Assembly: GCF_000165835.1 (NCBI RefSeq)
Contig: NC_014640.1
Span: 2,976,001 to 3,040,000 of the forward strand
Source: Achromobacter xylosoxidans A8
GTDB lineage: Bacteria; Pseudomonadota; Gammaproteobacteria; Burkholderiales; Burkholderiaceae_B
Direction: 5' to 3'
DNA: 64,000 nucleotides
The position numbers and the translations under genes are program-made. Below the pieces are notes generated by a model. The model was not told where the DNA came from. It did not search any database and worked only from the letters and a program-made list of their open reading frames with translations. Positions 38,264 through 47,376 of this stretch are shown one piece after another. The number at the start of each line of letters is the position of its first letter. Position 1 is the first letter of the stretch.

Positions 38264-38734
38264 ATGAAAAGCTGGATCAAATCGAGTCTTGCCGCGCTGG
38301 GCGTGGCGCTGTTGCTAGCCGCTTGCGCCGGCCCCCGGTATGGCGACGTGGCGGACCGCATTCCGGCGCTGGAAGCTGCCGAAGGCCGGATCTACTTCTA
38401 CCAGCCCGCGACGCCCAACGGCGACAAAGTCGCGCAGCCCGCAATCCTGGTCGATGGCCGCAAGGTCGGGCGTTCCAAATCCGGCCGCTTTTTCTTCGTG
38501 GACCGCGCGCCAGGCGAGTTGGAAGTCATTACCGCCACCGACCGCAAGGAGCGCAAGGATGCACTCAAGGTCCCCTTGGCCGCGGGGCAGACCCAGTACC
38601 TGCGGGTGGATATCGCGGGCGGGCGGCAGGTCCTGCGGCTGGAGGCCTCCGCTGACGAAGCCCTGCAGGCCATGAAGGACCTGCGTTATTGGGGCGCAGG
38701 CCGGCGCGAGCGCGAGCCGCTGCGCTACGAGTAA
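38264..38734 (+). CDS. DUF2846 lipoprotein (first of a tandem pair)
   Basis: This 156-residue protein has a lipoprotein signal peptide ending LLLAACAGPRY, so it should be lipidated at the Cys (about residue 20). The mature part is a DUF2846-like beta domain with GRIYFYQPATPNG, LVDGRKVGRSKSGRFFFVDRAPGELEV and a C-terminal DLRYWGAGRRERE. No function is known for the family. It starts at the ATG at 38264, and 132 bases of spacer separate it from the methyltransferase gene. The next gene is a diverged copy of it. Confidence 0.82.
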   Translation: MKSWIKSSLAALGVALLLAACAGPRYGDVADRIPALEAAEGRIYFYQPATPNGDKVAQPAILVDGRKVGRSKSGRFFFVDRAPGELEVITATDRKERKDALKVPLAAGQTQYLRVDIAGGRQVLRLEASADEALQAMKDLRYWGAGRREREPLRYE

Positions 38735-38736
38735 AA

Positions 38737-38765
38737 TTACAATATGTATGTTTTAGATTTATATA
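38737..38765 (+). promoter_or_regulatory. Sigma-70-like promoter before the second DUF2846 lipoprotein
   Basis: TTACAA (38737-38742) and TATATA (38760-38765) are separated by exactly 17 bases in a very AT-rich patch that stands out against the GC-rich surroundings. It begins three bases after the stop of the first lipoprotein. It would let the second copy be transcribed independently, about 60 bases before its ATG. Confidence 0.6.
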
Positions 38766-38830
38766 TATACCTGTTCGCACCGGGCCGTAGCGTTGATGGC
38801 CTGCGAGGCAGGCAAACCGGAGAAGACGGA

Positions 38831-39310
38831 ATGAAGCGCAGGTTCAAGTTGGTGGCTGCCGCCGTGCTGGGCGCGGCCCTGTTGGCGGGTTGCAGCGGTC
38901 CTCGGTACAAGGAGGTTGCCAGTTCCATTCCCATGATGGTGCCGGAAACGGGCCGCATCTACTTTTACCAGCCGCCGGCGCCGGTTGGCGTGGTGTCGGC
39001 CCAGCCGTACCTGCGCGTGAACGGCCTGAAGGTCGGCCGCTCCAAGCCGGGTAGCTTCTTCTATGTGAACCGGCCTGCTGGCCAGTACGTGGTCGACACT
39101 TTGCGCGACGACGAGAAACTGTCGTTCACGCTGGCCCCGGGCCAGACCCGCTACGTGCGCTTGAGCATCGAAGGCGTAAGTGGCAATTCGTCCAACATGG
39201 GCCGCCAGGACATGCGCCTGGAAGAGTCGGAGGCAACCGCCCAGCGGGAAATGGGGCCGCTGCAATATTGGGGCGCCGGGTCGCGCGAGCGCGTCAAGCT
39301 GCGCCCCTGA
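38831..39310 (+). CDS. DUF2846 lipoprotein (second of a tandem pair)
   Basis: This 159-residue protein is a paralogue of the gene before it. It has a lipobox ALLAGCSGPRYKEV (Cys at about residue 21), then GRIYFYQPPAPVG, LRVNGLKVGRSKPGSFFYVNRPAGQYVV and the same ending pattern (LQYWGAGSRERVKL). The shared GPRY-to-RIYFYQP segment and the YWGAG tail show clear duplication, while the middle has diverged. It starts at the ATG at 38831 behind GGAGAAGACGGA. A strong inverted repeat follows the stop. Function unknown. Confidence 0.82.
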   Translation: MKRRFKLVAAAVLGAALLAGCSGPRYKEVASSIPMMVPETGRIYFYQPPAPVGVVSAQPYLRVNGLKVGRSKPGSFFYVNRPAGQYVVDTLRDDEKLSFTLAPGQTRYVRLSIEGVSGNSSNMGRQDMRLEESEATAQREMGPLQYWGAGSRERVKLRP

Positions 39311-39331
39311 TCTGGGCCATGTTTTAAAGGA

Positions 39332-39360
39332 GGGCGCGCCATCGGCGCGCCCTTGCCATT
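39332..39360. terminator. Hairpin terminator between the lipoprotein genes and ppsR
   Basis: GGGCGCGCC (39332-39340) pairs with GGCGCGCCC (39344-39352) around a three-base loop, followed by TTGCCATTTT. It lies between convergent genes. The T-rich side favours rightward termination of the lipoprotein transcript. Confidence 0.7.
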
Positions 39361-39361
39361 T

Positions 39362-40189
39362 TCAGCCCCGGTCCAGACCCACTTCCTGCAACACCGTCGT
39401 GGCGATTTCCTCGATCGATTTGGTGGTGCTGGACAGCCAGGAAATGCCCTCCCGGCGCATCATGCGCTCGGCCTCGGCCACTTCGTAGCGGCACTGTTCC
39501 AACTGCGCATAGCGGCTGTTGGGGCGGCGCTCGTTGCGGACTTCGGCCAGGCGTTCGGGCTGGATCGACAGGCCGAACAGCTTGCCGCGGTGCGGGGCGA
39601 TGGTCGAGGGCAGGGTGCCGCGCTCGAAATCGTCCGGCGTGAGTGGGAAGTTGGCCGCCTTGATGGCGTACTGCATGGCCAGGTACAGGCTGGTGGGCGT
39701 CTTGCCGCAGCGGGACACGCCGACCAGGATCACGTCCGCCTGGTCCAGCTGGTTCACGAACTGGCCGTCGTCATGCGCCAGGCTGAAATTGATGGCGTCG
39801 ATGCGGTTGCGGTACTTTTCCGAATTGGCCTGCATGTGCGAGCGGCCGATGGAGTGGCTGGACTTCAGGCCCAGGGCCTGCTCGATATGGCTGACGAAGG
39901 TGCCGAACAGGTCCAGGAAAACCCCGTTCGCCTGACGAACGCGCGCCAGGATGTCGGGATTGACCAGGGTGCTGAACACGATAGGGGGAACGCCAGCCTC
40001 CAGGGCGCTGCGGTCGATCCGCATGGCCACTTCCGCAGCCTTTTCCAGCGTGTCGACAAAAGGCAGGCGGACAGGCTTGAAATTGACCTCTTCAAACTGC
40101 GAAAGCACTGACTGGCTGAAGGTTTCTGCGGTGATGCCGGTACTGTCGGAAACGATGTATACCGTGCGTACGATCGGGGTAGATGTCAT
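39362..40189 (-). CDS. ppsR: Phosphoenolpyruvate synthase regulatory protein (PSRP)
   Basis: PSRP (DUF299 family) is a bifunctional ADP-dependent kinase and Pi-dependent phosphorylase. It inactivates and reactivates PEP synthase by acting on a Thr next to the catalytic His. The 275-residue protein starts IVRTVYIVSDSTGITAETFS, the family signature, and has the nucleotide loop GVSRCGKTPTS at residues 157-167. Its target ppsA is divergent from it across 192 bases, which makes the function secure. Confidence 0.95.
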   Translation of the reverse strand: MTSTPIVRTVYIVSDSTGITAETFSQSVLSQFEEVNFKPVRLPFVDTLEKAAEVAMRIDRSALEAGVPPIVFSTLVNPDILARVRQANGVFLDLFGTFVSHIEQALGLKSSHSIGRSHMQANSEKYRNRIDAINFSLAHDDGQFVNQLDQADVILVGVSRCGKTPTSLYLAMQYAIKAANFPLTPDDFERGTLPSTIAPHRGKLFGLSIQPERLAEVRNERRPNSRYAQLEQCRYEVAEAERMMRREGISWLSSTTKSIEEIATTVLQEVGLDRG

Positions 40190-40381
40190 GTGTAAAAAAT
40201 TCCAACCAGGCAGATAGCCGGATGCACTCCACCGAGTACAATCAGGCCCCTATAAGTCACCCCAAGGGCGGTCCAAGGCCAGTTTGGTCAGCGCGTAAAT
40301 TGGGGCTGTGATCCGGTTGTGATCCAGCTTCCTGATGCATTGACCAAACTCGCTTTCATTCCATTGTAAAAGGTGACTTCA
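40190..40381. promoter_or_regulatory. Divergent ppsR/ppsA control region
   Basis: No gene is seen in these 192 bases, which must hold the promoters for both genes. The ppsA ribosome site AAAAGGTGACTTCA is at the right end. The segment TTGACCAAACTCGC near 40339 contains a TTGACC that could be a -35, but no matching -10 is convincing. Confidence 0.4.
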
Positions 40382-42748
40382 ATGTCGTATGTTGTTTTGT
40401 TCGAGCAGCTCCGCATGACGGATGTGGACTCGGTAGGAGGCAAGAACGCATCACTAGGCGAAATGATCAGCCAGCTGTCTGGCGCGGGCGTCCGCGTACC
40501 GGGCGGCTTTGCCACGACCGCTGACGCCTTCCGCGACTTCCTCAAGGCCTCTGGCCTGGACAAGCGCATCGCCGAACGCCTGACCACGCTGAACCCCGAA
40601 GACGTGCGCGAACTGGCCAACGCCGGCTCGCAGATCCGCCAATGGATCATCGACGCGCCGTTCTCGTCCGAATTCGAATCGCAGATCCGTACCGCCTTCG
40701 CCAAGCTCGACGCTGACGGCAAGGGCTCGTTCGCCGTGCGCTCCTCCGCCACCGCCGAAGATCTGCCCGACGCCTCGTTCGCCGGCCAGCAGGAAACCTT
40801 CCTCAACGTCGTCGGCATCGATGACGTGCTGGACAAGATCCGCCACGTGTTCGCGTCGCTGTACAACGACCGCGCCATTTCCTATCGCGTGCACAAGGGC
40901 TACGCGCACGCCGACGTCGCGCTGTCGGCCGGCATCCAACGCATGGTGCGCTCCGACAAGGGCAGCGCCGGCGTCATGTTCACCATCGACACCGAATCCG
41001 GCTTCCAGGACGTGGTGTTCATCACCTCGTCCTATGGCCTGGGCGAAACCGTGGTGCAGGGCGCGGTCAATCCCGACGAGTTCTACGTCTTCAAGCCGAC
41101 GCTGGCCCAGGGCCACTATCCGATCGTGGGCCGCCGCATCGGCTCCAAGCTGATCAAGATGGAGTTCGACCCCGAGCGCCCCGAAGGCCGTGCCGTGCGC
41201 ACGGTCGACGTGCCGGTGTCCGAGCGCAACCGCTACTCGCTGACCGACGACGAGGTCAACGAGCTGGCCCGCTACGCCGTCATCATCGAGAAGCACTACC
41301 AGCGCCCGATGGACATCGAGTGGGGCCGTGACGGCATCGACGGCAAGATCTACATCCTGCAGGCGCGCCCGGAAACGGTGAAGTCGCAGCAGGGCGTCAA
41401 CGACGTGCAGCAGCGCTACCGCCTGAAGGCCACCGGCCAGGTCCTGATCACCGGCCGCGCGATCGGCCAGAAGATCGGCGCGGGTCCGGTGCGCGTGGTC
41501 GGCGACATCTCCGACATGGACAAGGTCCAGCCGGGCGACGTGCTGGTCACCGACATGACGGATCCCAACTGGGAACCCGTGATGAAGCGCGCCTCCGCCA
41601 TCGTCACCAACCGCGGCGGCCGCACCTGCCACGCGGCGATCATCGCGCGCGAGCTGGGCATTCCGGCGGTCGTGGGCTGCGGCAACGCGACCGACCTGCT
41701 GAAGGAAGGCCAGGCCGTGACCGTGTCTTGCGCCGAGGGCGACGAAGGCCGCATCTATGACGGCTTGATCGAAACCGAAGTGGAAGAAGTGCGCCGCGGC
41801 GACATGCCCCCCATCGATCTGAAGATCATGATGAACGTGGGCAACCCGCAACTGGCCTTCGACTTCGCCCAGATCCCGAACGGCGGCGTGGGCCTGGCGC
41901 GCCTGGAATTCATCATCAATAACAACATCGGCATCCACCCCAAGGCGGTGCTGGACTACCCGAACGTCGACGGCGAACTGAAGAAGGCCGTGGAATCGGC
42001 CGCCCGCGGCCATGCCAGCCCGCGTGCCTTCTTCGTCGAGAAGATGGCCGAAGGCGTGGCGACCATCGCGGCCGCTTTCTACCCCAAGCCCGTCATTGTG
42101 CGCATGTCGGACTTCAAGTCCAACGAGTACCGCAAGCTGGTCGGCGGTTCGCGCTACGAGCCCGAGGAAGAGAATCCCATGCTGGGCTTCCGCGGCGCGT
42201 CGCGCTACATCGCCGAGGACTTCGCCGAGTGCTTCCGCATGGAATGCGAAGCGCTGAAGAAGGTGCGCGATGAAATGGGCCTGACCAACGTCGAAATCAT
42301 GGTGCCTTTCGTGCGCACCCTGGGCCAGGCGTCCAAGGTGGTGGACCTGCTCGCCAAGCACGGCCTGGCGCGCGGCGAGAACGGCCTGAAGCTCATCATG
42401 ATGTGCGAAGTGCCGTCCAACGCCATCCTGGCCGACGAGTTCCTGCAGTACTTCGACGGCTTCTCGATCGGCTCGAACGACATGACCCAGCTGACGCTGG
42501 GCCTGGACCGCGATTCCGGCATGGAGTTGCTGGCTGCCGACTTCGACGAACGCGACGAGGCCGTGAAGTTCATGCTGCGCCGCGCGATCAAGGCTTGCCT
42601 GGCCGCCAACAAGTACGTGGGCATCTGCGGCCAAGGCCCCAGCGACCATCCGGACTTCGCGCAATGGCTGAAGGACGAGGGCATCCTGTCGATGTCGCTC
42701 AACCCGGATACCGTTGTCGATACCTGGCAGCGCCTCGCCAAGAACTGA
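40382..42748 (+). CDS. ppsA: Phosphoenolpyruvate synthase PpsA
   Basis: PpsA converts pyruvate and ATP to PEP, AMP and Pi for gluconeogenesis. The 788-residue protein has the ATP-binding domain (about residues 15-340, with [10 protein letters not shown] and [19 protein letters not shown]), then the phosphohistidine domain with [20 protein letters not shown] (catalytic H417, with T415 where PSRP should phosphorylate), then the PEP-binding barrel ending [16 protein letters not shown] start at the ATG at 40382; a GTG three codons upstream overlaps the ribosome site. A strong terminator follows. Confidence 0.97.
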   Translation: MSYVVLFEQLRMTDVDSVGGKNASLGEMISQLSGAGVRVPGGFATTADAFRDFLKASGLDKRIAERLTTLNPEDVRELANAGSQIRQWIIDAPFSSEFESQIRTAFAKLDADGKGSFAVRSSATAEDLPDASFAGQQETFLNVVGIDDVLDKIRHVFASLYNDRAISYRVHKGYAHADVALSAGIQRMVRSDKGSAGVMFTIDTESGFQDVVFITSSYGLGETVVQGAVNPDEFYVFKPTLAQGHYPIVGRRIGSKLIKMEFDPERPEGRAVRTVDVPVSERNRYSLTDDEVNELARYAVIIEKHYQRPMDIEWGRDGIDGKIYILQARPETVKSQQGVNDVQQRYRLKATGQVLITGRAIGQKIGAGPVRVVGDISDMDKVQPGDVLVTDMTDPNWEPVMKRASAIVTNRGGRTCHAAIIARELGIPAVVGCGNATDLLKEGQAVTVSCAEGDEGRIYDGLIETEVEEVRRGDMPPIDLKIMMNVGNPQLAFDFAQIPNGGVGLARLEFIINNNIGIHPKAVLDYPNVDGELKKAVESAARGHASPRAFFVEKMAEGVATIAAAFYPKPVIVRMSDFKSNEYRKLVGGSRYEPEEENPMLGFRGASRYIAEDFAECFRMECEALKKVRDEMGLTNVEIMVPFVRTLGQASKVVDLLAKHGLARGENGLKLIMMCEVPSNAILADEFLQYFDGFSIGSNDMTQLTLGLDRDSGMELLAADFDERDEAVKFMLRRAIKACLAANKYVGICGQGPSDHPDFAQWLKDEGILSMSLNPDTVVDTWQRLAKN

Positions 42749-42764
42749 TCGGCTTGCTGATGTG

Positions 42765-42800
42765 AAAACCCCGCGTCCGAGAGGACGCGGGGTTTTTTTA
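42765..42800 (+). terminator. Rho-independent terminator after ppsA
   Basis: A 14-base perfect stem pairs AAAACCCCGCGTCC (42765-42778) with its complement (42783-42796) around a GAGA loop and runs into a seven-base T-tract. It lies 16 bases after the ppsA stop. Confidence 0.95.
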
Positions 42801-42939
42801 TTCGGGTTTTTGCTGGCTCACATGGGGCTTGGCAAGCCCGAGTCCGGGTAGGACAATCTTTGCCATTACCGGCTTGCGCAGTCCGCCGGATCCGTAAATG
42901 CTGAATTTGGCCGTGGCAATGCCACGAAAAGGGGAAAGC

Positions 42940-44001
42940 ATGAAAACGGCATCTGTAGTTGCTGCGCTTTGCCTGGGAGCGTCGCTGCTGGGGGACTCTG
43001 CCTTGGCAGCCGATGTTTCAGGGGGCGCGACCATCGTGCCCATTGCTGGCGGCCTGCCGGCGGGATCTTTCGATATCAAGACCGATGCGGCGTCAATCTT
43101 CCTGGAGCGTGCCGTCCTGTTCAAGGAAAACGGATGGTTCACCAAGGACAAAGAGGTGGCCATTACGGCGAAGATGAGCATAAATTCCAGGAAACGGAAT
43201 AGTTCATCCACGACGCTGACCATTAGCCGCGTCTACAAATTCGACGTTAAGACCTATGACGATGGACGGGTCGAAATCCCGATCAAGAGTCTCCCTCTGT
43301 TGGATACTTTCAACTTGAGCGGGGAAGATTATCTGGTGACCAGCATCGTGATGGATCTCTTTCTCAGCAAGAAAAAGGAAAAGACCGATTTCACCAAGAC
43401 GCTGGAAACCGTTATTGAGGTCAGCAAGAGAATCCCCATTCCTGTCAATCCGTACGCGGAGTACGCATCTGTCTTCGGCGATTCATTCAGTCAAGTCGTC
43501 GAGCGCGCAATTCAGGAGGGAGCGGATACGGTGCCGTTCGCGAGTTTCGGGTTGCGCTTTCTGCAGGGAAGCACATCCGCTGCCTATACTGAAAAACCGG
43601 GTATTCATGCCATCGTGATTGCGGGCAAGGCGCAGGAGCCGGGGGTGCTGCCGCTGGAAAAACTCGACGGCAAGAGCCTGGCTTACGACGAGATCGCCGG
43701 ATTGTCCTACGCAGGAAATCGGGTCAAGAACAATCACATCATCGTCAGGGTCACGGCCAGCACCGACCCCTGGAAATCCCTGGCGTCTTCCAAAGACACA
43801 TTGGAACGGCTGTATGCCGAAGGCAAAGGCGCGCTCGATTTTTCGAAAGCGCAGGGCATATCGGCACCGAACCTGGCGGCGATCATCAAGCGCCAGGACG
43901 CGTCGGACACTTTCATACTGTCCTCGGCCGAGACGGCGCAGTTTGAATCCGCGATCAAGGAATTCAACAACATTCGTGCATCTTCGGTGTTTCAGTTTTG
44001 A
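42940..44001 (+). CDS. Secreted protein of unknown function
   Basis: I do not recognise this 353-residue protein. It has a clear signal peptide (residues 1-24, MKTASVVAALCLGASLLG then DSALAA-DVSG) and no further membrane segments, so it should be periplasmic or secreted. The mature part is mixed beta and alpha with many Lys, Ser and Asp, including SRVYKFDVKTYDDGRVEIP and a final helical region (about residues 270-345). It has no internal Cys after the signal peptide. The ATG at 42940 follows GGGGAAAGC and a small hairpin (42912-42926). Base composition is less GC-rich than its neighbours, which may mean more recent arrival. It stands alone between a terminator and a leftward gene. Confidence 0.75.
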   Translation: MKTASVVAALCLGASLLGDSALAADVSGGATIVPIAGGLPAGSFDIKTDAASIFLERAVLFKENGWFTKDKEVAITAKMSINSRKRNSSSTTLTISRVYKFDVKTYDDGRVEIPIKSLPLLDTFNLSGEDYLVTSIVMDLFLSKKKEKTDFTKTLETVIEVSKRIPIPVNPYAEYASVFGDSFSQVVERAIQEGADTVPFASFGLRFLQGSTSAAYTEKPGIHAIVIAGKAQEPGVLPLEKLDGKSLAYDEIAGLSYAGNRVKNNHIIVRVTASTDPWKSLASSKDTLERLYAEGKGALDFSKAQGISAPNLAAIIKRQDASDTFILSSAETAQFESAIKEFNNIRASSVFQF

Positions 44002-44038
44002 CGACTGTCGCCAAGGATGCCGAGGGCGCTGGCAGGCT

Positions 44039-44881
44039 TCATGCCGCCAGCGCTTCGCGCGCGATCAATTCGCGCTTGCGGTCTATGCCCCAGCGGTAGC
44101 CGGCCAGCGAGCCGTCGGTGCGGACCACGCGGTGGCAGGGAATGGCCAGCGCGATGTTGTTGGTGGCGCAGGCGCGCGCCACGGCCCGCACGGCGCGCGG
44201 CGAGCCTATGCGTTCGGCGATGTCGGTGTAGGTGGCGGTCTCGCCCACGGGGATCTCGCGCAGCGCTTGCCACACTTGGCGCTGGAAGGCCGTGCCGCGC
44301 ACGTCCAGCGGCAGGTCCAGGCCGCGCGAGGGGTCTTCGACGAAGCCGACCACGGCCGCGACCCAGCCTTCGAATTGCGCGTCGGCGCCGATCAGGCGGG
44401 CGGCCTTGAAGCGGTCCTGCAGGTTGCGCACCAGTTGCTCGGGATCTTCATGCAGGGCGATTTCGCAGATGCCGGTGTCGCTGGCCGCCACCAGCAGCGC
44501 GCCCAGCGAGCATTGCGCCACCGCGAAGCGGATTTCCACGCCCTGGCCGTTCTTGCGGAAGGCGGTGGGCGTCATGCCCAGGATGGCGGGGGCGGCTTCG
44601 TAGAAGCGGCCGCTGGAATTGAAGCCCGCGTCATACATGGCGTCCGTGACGCTGGCGCTTTGCTTGAGCTGCTGCCGGGTACGGCCGGCGCGCAGGGCGT
44701 CGGCGTAGGCCTTGGGGGTGATGCCGGTGGCCGCCTTGAAGACGCGGTGGAAATGGAAGCGGCTCATGCCGGCCTGCTCGGCCAACGTGGACAGATCCGG
44801 CGGCTGCTCGGCTTCCAGGGCGCGGCAGGCGCGTTCGATGGCGGCGGCGTGCTGTTTGCTCAGGGCGGCGGCTTGGTTCAT
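44039..44881 (-). CDS. Ada-like AraC regulator fused to O6-alkylguanine-DNA alkyltransferase
   Basis: This 280-residue protein joins an AraC-type helix-turn-helix (about residues 12-110, with LAEQAGMSRFHFHRVFKAATG) to a DNA alkyltransferase domain (about 115-275) with the acceptor Cys C249 in IPCHRVV. It repairs O6-methylguanine by taking the alkyl group onto Cys. It lacks the N-terminal zinc/methylphosphotriester domain that makes E. coli Ada an inducible activator. Its self-activation, if any, must therefore work differently. The ATG at 44881 has AGGAGC upstream. Confidence 0.9.
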   Translation of the reverse strand: MNQAAALSKQHAAAIERACRALEAEQPPDLSTLAEQAGMSRFHFHRVFKAATGITPKAYADALRAGRTRQQLKQSASVTDAMYDAGFNSSGRFYEAAPAILGMTPTAFRKNGQGVEIRFAVAQCSLGALLVAASDTGICEIALHEDPEQLVRNLQDRFKAARLIGADAQFEGWVAAVVGFVEDPSRGLDLPLDVRGTAFQRQVWQALREIPVGETATYTDIAERIGSPRAVRAVARACATNNIALAIPCHRVVRTDGSLAGYRWGIDRKRELIAREALAA

Positions 44882-44983
44882 GGAAAAGCTCCTGTTGCGC
44901 GTGGATTTGCGCGCTTGGACCCATCGTCTCAAAAGCCTGCCGCCGCCGCACTCCGTATATTGCGCGGCGGCCGCGCGGGGCGG

Positions 44984-45721
44984 CTACGCGGGCGCGTAGG
45001 CGTCGAGGAAGCGCCGCAACAGGCCGCCGGCCACGGGGGTGGCGCGGACATTGGCGGACAGCCCCGGGACGTCCAGGTTTTCAGCCGCGTAGCGGCGGCC
45101 GAAGCGTTCCAGGTGGGCGCGGATGAAGTCGGGACCGAATTCGGGATGGAACTGGGTCGAGAACACGTTGCGGCCGATGCGGATCATCTGGTGCTCGTCC
45201 AGGTCCGACCGCGCCAGTACGGCGGCGCCGGGGGGCGGTTGCAGCACGGTCTGCGCGTGCAGCATCTGGGCGGGAAAGGTGGGCGGCAGTCCCGCCAGCA
45301 GCTTGTCGCCGGCGGCGGGCGGCAGCAGTTCGACCGTCTGGGTGCCGACCTCGCGTCCGGCGGGGTTGTAGCCGACCTTGCCGCCCAGCGCGTAGGCCAG
45401 GAGCTGGTGGCCGTAGCACACGCCGAACATGGGCAGGCCGGCCGCGGCGGCTTCGCGCAGCCAGGCGGCGGTGTCCTCGCTCCAGGGTTCCTTGTCGGTC
45501 ACCATGGCGGGCGAGCCCGTGATCAGGGCGGCGCGATAGCGGGCGGGGGCCTGCGGCCGCTTGCCTTCGTGCACGGGCACGATTTCCATGGCCTCGGCGC
45601 TCAGGCCGGCGGCCTGCGCGAGTTGTTCGGCATAGCCGCCGAACTGGCTTTTGAGCGTATCGTCCGGATCGCCGGTATGCAGGATCAGGACGGGTAGAGC
45701 GGAGGGTATTGCAGCGGTCAT
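44984..45721 (-). CDS. Class I glutamine amidotransferase (GMP synthase-like)
   Basis: This 245-residue protein is a stand-alone class I glutaminase domain. The catalytic triad is visible, with C102 in FGVCYGHQLLAYALGG and H192 with E194 in STQFHPEFGPD. It resembles the YfeJ-type proteins rather than full GuaA, because no ATP-pyrophosphatase domain follows. Such proteins release ammonia from glutamine or gamma-glutamyl compounds; the acceptor is unknown. I start at the ATG at 45721. It lies 102 bases from the Ada-like gene in the same direction and diverges from nfeD. Confidence 0.88.
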   Translation of the reverse strand: MTAAIPSALPVLILHTGDPDDTLKSQFGGYAEQLAQAAGLSAEAMEIVPVHEGKRPQAPARYRAALITGSPAMVTDKEPWSEDTAAWLREAAAAGLPMFGVCYGHQLLAYALGGKVGYNPAGREVGTQTVELLPPAAGDKLLAGLPPTFPAQMLHAQTVLQPPPGAAVLARSDLDEHQMIRIGRNVFSTQFHPEFGPDFIRAHLERFGRRYAAENLDVPGLSANVRATPVAGGLLRRFLDAYAPA

Positions 45722-45890
45722 TGGAGGCTTGTGCGTAAAGGATGCGGGCGCCGGGTTCCACAGGGATTTCCACCGCCAGCGCACATCATAATCCAGCGCT
45801 CCGGTCCGCGACTCAAGCGCCTTTCCCGTTCCGTCCCGGAAATACGTACAATTCCGCTCACATACTCATCCTTTCGGGCGAACAAAGACT

Positions 45891-46325
45891 ATGTGGATCT
45901 GGCTGGGACTGGCCGCGCTGGCCCTGATCGGGGAACTGGCGACGGGGACTTTCTATCTGCTGCTGGTGGCCCTGGGCCTGGCGGCAGGCGGCGTGGCCGC
46001 ATGGTTGGGCGCGGGCCTGGAGTGGCAACTGGTGGGCTGCGGCATCGTGCTGCTGCTGGGCCTGCTGGTCCTGCGCAAGACCCGCGTGCTGAAAAAGCGC
46101 GAGGTCGATTCCGCCCGCAATGCCGATGTGAACCTGGACATCGGCCAGACCGTGTCGGTCGAGGCCTGGTCGGACCAGGGCACCGCGCGCGTCTGGTACC
46201 GCGGCGCGCACTGGCAGGCGGAGCTGGCCCAGGGCCAGGCGCCGGTGGCTGGCGAACAAACCATCATCGAAATGCGCGGCTCGATTCTGGTGCTGGCCCC
46301 CAGGGGCACGCCGGGATCGGCCTGA
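45891..46325 (+). CDS. NfeD family membrane protein
   Basis: This 144-residue protein is the short NfeD type (no protease domain). It has two or three membrane segments in the first 60 residues and a C-terminal OB-fold-like domain (about 85-140, with NLDIGQTVSVEAWSDQGTARVWYRG). NfeD proteins are almost always paired with SPFH/stomatin proteins and are thought to work with them in membrane microdomains. The partner gene follows 96 bases downstream. Confidence 0.9.
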   Translation: MWIWLGLAALALIGELATGTFYLLLVALGLAAGGVAAWLGAGLEWQLVGCGIVLLLGLLVLRKTRVLKKREVDSARNADVNLDIGQTVSVEAWSDQGTARVWYRGAHWQAELAQGQAPVAGEQTIIEMRGSILVLAPRGTPGSA

Positions 46326-46421
46326 TCAGCGCCGACCCGCCGCGGGCGGGGCCGGCAGCGGGCGTCCGTGTTTTCGGGCTATTCCCGCGAGTGTATTTAC
46401 CAGAAGGAGAGGCTCCGAATC

Positions 46422-47351
46422 ATGATGATCGATACATCCACCATCGTCCTGCTTGTCATCGTCGCGTTGGCGATACTGATAGTCATCAAGGCCATCGCCA
46501 TCGTGCCCCAGCAGCACGCCTGGGTGGTCGAGCGCCTGGGCAAGTTCGACCGGGTCTTGTCGCCCGGCGCGGGCTTTGTCATCCCGTTCATCGAGCGCGT
46601 GTCGTACAAGCATTCGCTCAAGGAAATCCCGCTGGACGTGCCCAGCCAGGTTTGCATCACGCGCGACAACACGCAGCTGCAGGTCGACGGCGTGCTGTAC
46701 TTCCAGGTGACCGACCCGATGCGCGCCTCCTACGGTTCGTCGAACTACATCTCGGCCATCACGCAGCTGGCGCAGACGACCCTGCGTTCGGTCATCGGCA
46801 AGATGGAGCTGGACCGCACCTTCGAAGAGCGCGATTCCATCAACAGCAACATCGTCGCTTCGCTGGACGAGGCGGCGCTGAACTGGGGCGTGAAGGTGCT
46901 GCGCTACGAGATCAAGGACTTGACCCCGCCCAACGAGATCTTGCGTTCGATGCAGGCCCAGATCACCGCCGAGCGTGAAAAACGCGCCCTGATCGCGGCC
47001 TCCGAAGGCCGCCGCCAGGAGCAGATCAACATCGCCACCGGCGAGCGCGAAGCCGCGATTGCCCGTTCCGAAGGCGAAAAGCAGGCGCAGATCAACCAGG
47101 CGCAGGGCGAGGCCGCTGCGGTGTTGGCGATTGCCGAGGCCACCGCCAAGGCCATCACCCAGGTGGCCGACGCCGTGCGCCAGCCCGGCGGCATGGAAGC
47201 CGTGAACCTGAAGGTCGCCGAGCGCTACGTCGAGGCGTTCGGCAACGTCGCCAAGGAAGGCAACACGCTGATTCTGCCGGCGAACCTGGCGGATGTGGGC
47301 GGCATGATTGCTTCCGCCATGACCATCGTGAAGTCCACCCGCAACAGCTGA
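46422..47351 (+). CDS. qmcA: SPFH/stomatin family membrane protein (QmcA-like)
   Basis: This 309-residue protein has one N-terminal membrane segment (about residues 5-25) and the SPFH domain (about 28-200, with AIVPQQHAWVVERLGKF and LDRTFEERDSINSNIV). A long charged coiled-coil region follows (about 190-260), with repeated EGEKQAQINQAQGEA patterns. QmcA forms large membrane-bound rings in E. coli. Two adjacent ATG codons (46422 and 46425) follow AAGGAGAGG; I took the first. The pair with NfeD is conserved across bacteria. Confidence 0.92.
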   Translation: MMIDTSTIVLLVIVALAILIVIKAIAIVPQQHAWVVERLGKFDRVLSPGAGFVIPFIERVSYKHSLKEIPLDVPSQVCITRDNTQLQVDGVLYFQVTDPMRASYGSSNYISAITQLAQTTLRSVIGKMELDRTFEERDSINSNIVASLDEAALNWGVKVLRYEIKDLTPPNEILRSMQAQITAEREKRALIAASEGRRQEQINIATGEREAAIARSEGEKQAQINQAQGEAAAVLAIAEATAKAITQVADAVRQPGGMEAVNLKVAERYVEAFGNVAKEGNTLILPANLADVGGMIASAMTIVKSTRNS

Positions 47352-47376
47352 TAACCGCGTCTGGCGGCGCCTGGCG

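Noticed and set aside
40454..42664. A 736-codon open frame on the minus strand across ppsA
   Set aside because: Antisense shadow of ppsA, with no domain and repeated His/Gly/Val strings. ppsA has every catalytic motif in place.
43619..45697. A 692-codon plus-strand frame across the Ada-like and amidotransferase genes
   Set aside because: The real genes lie on the other strand with intact catalytic residues. This frame begins inside the secreted protein gene and is low complexity.
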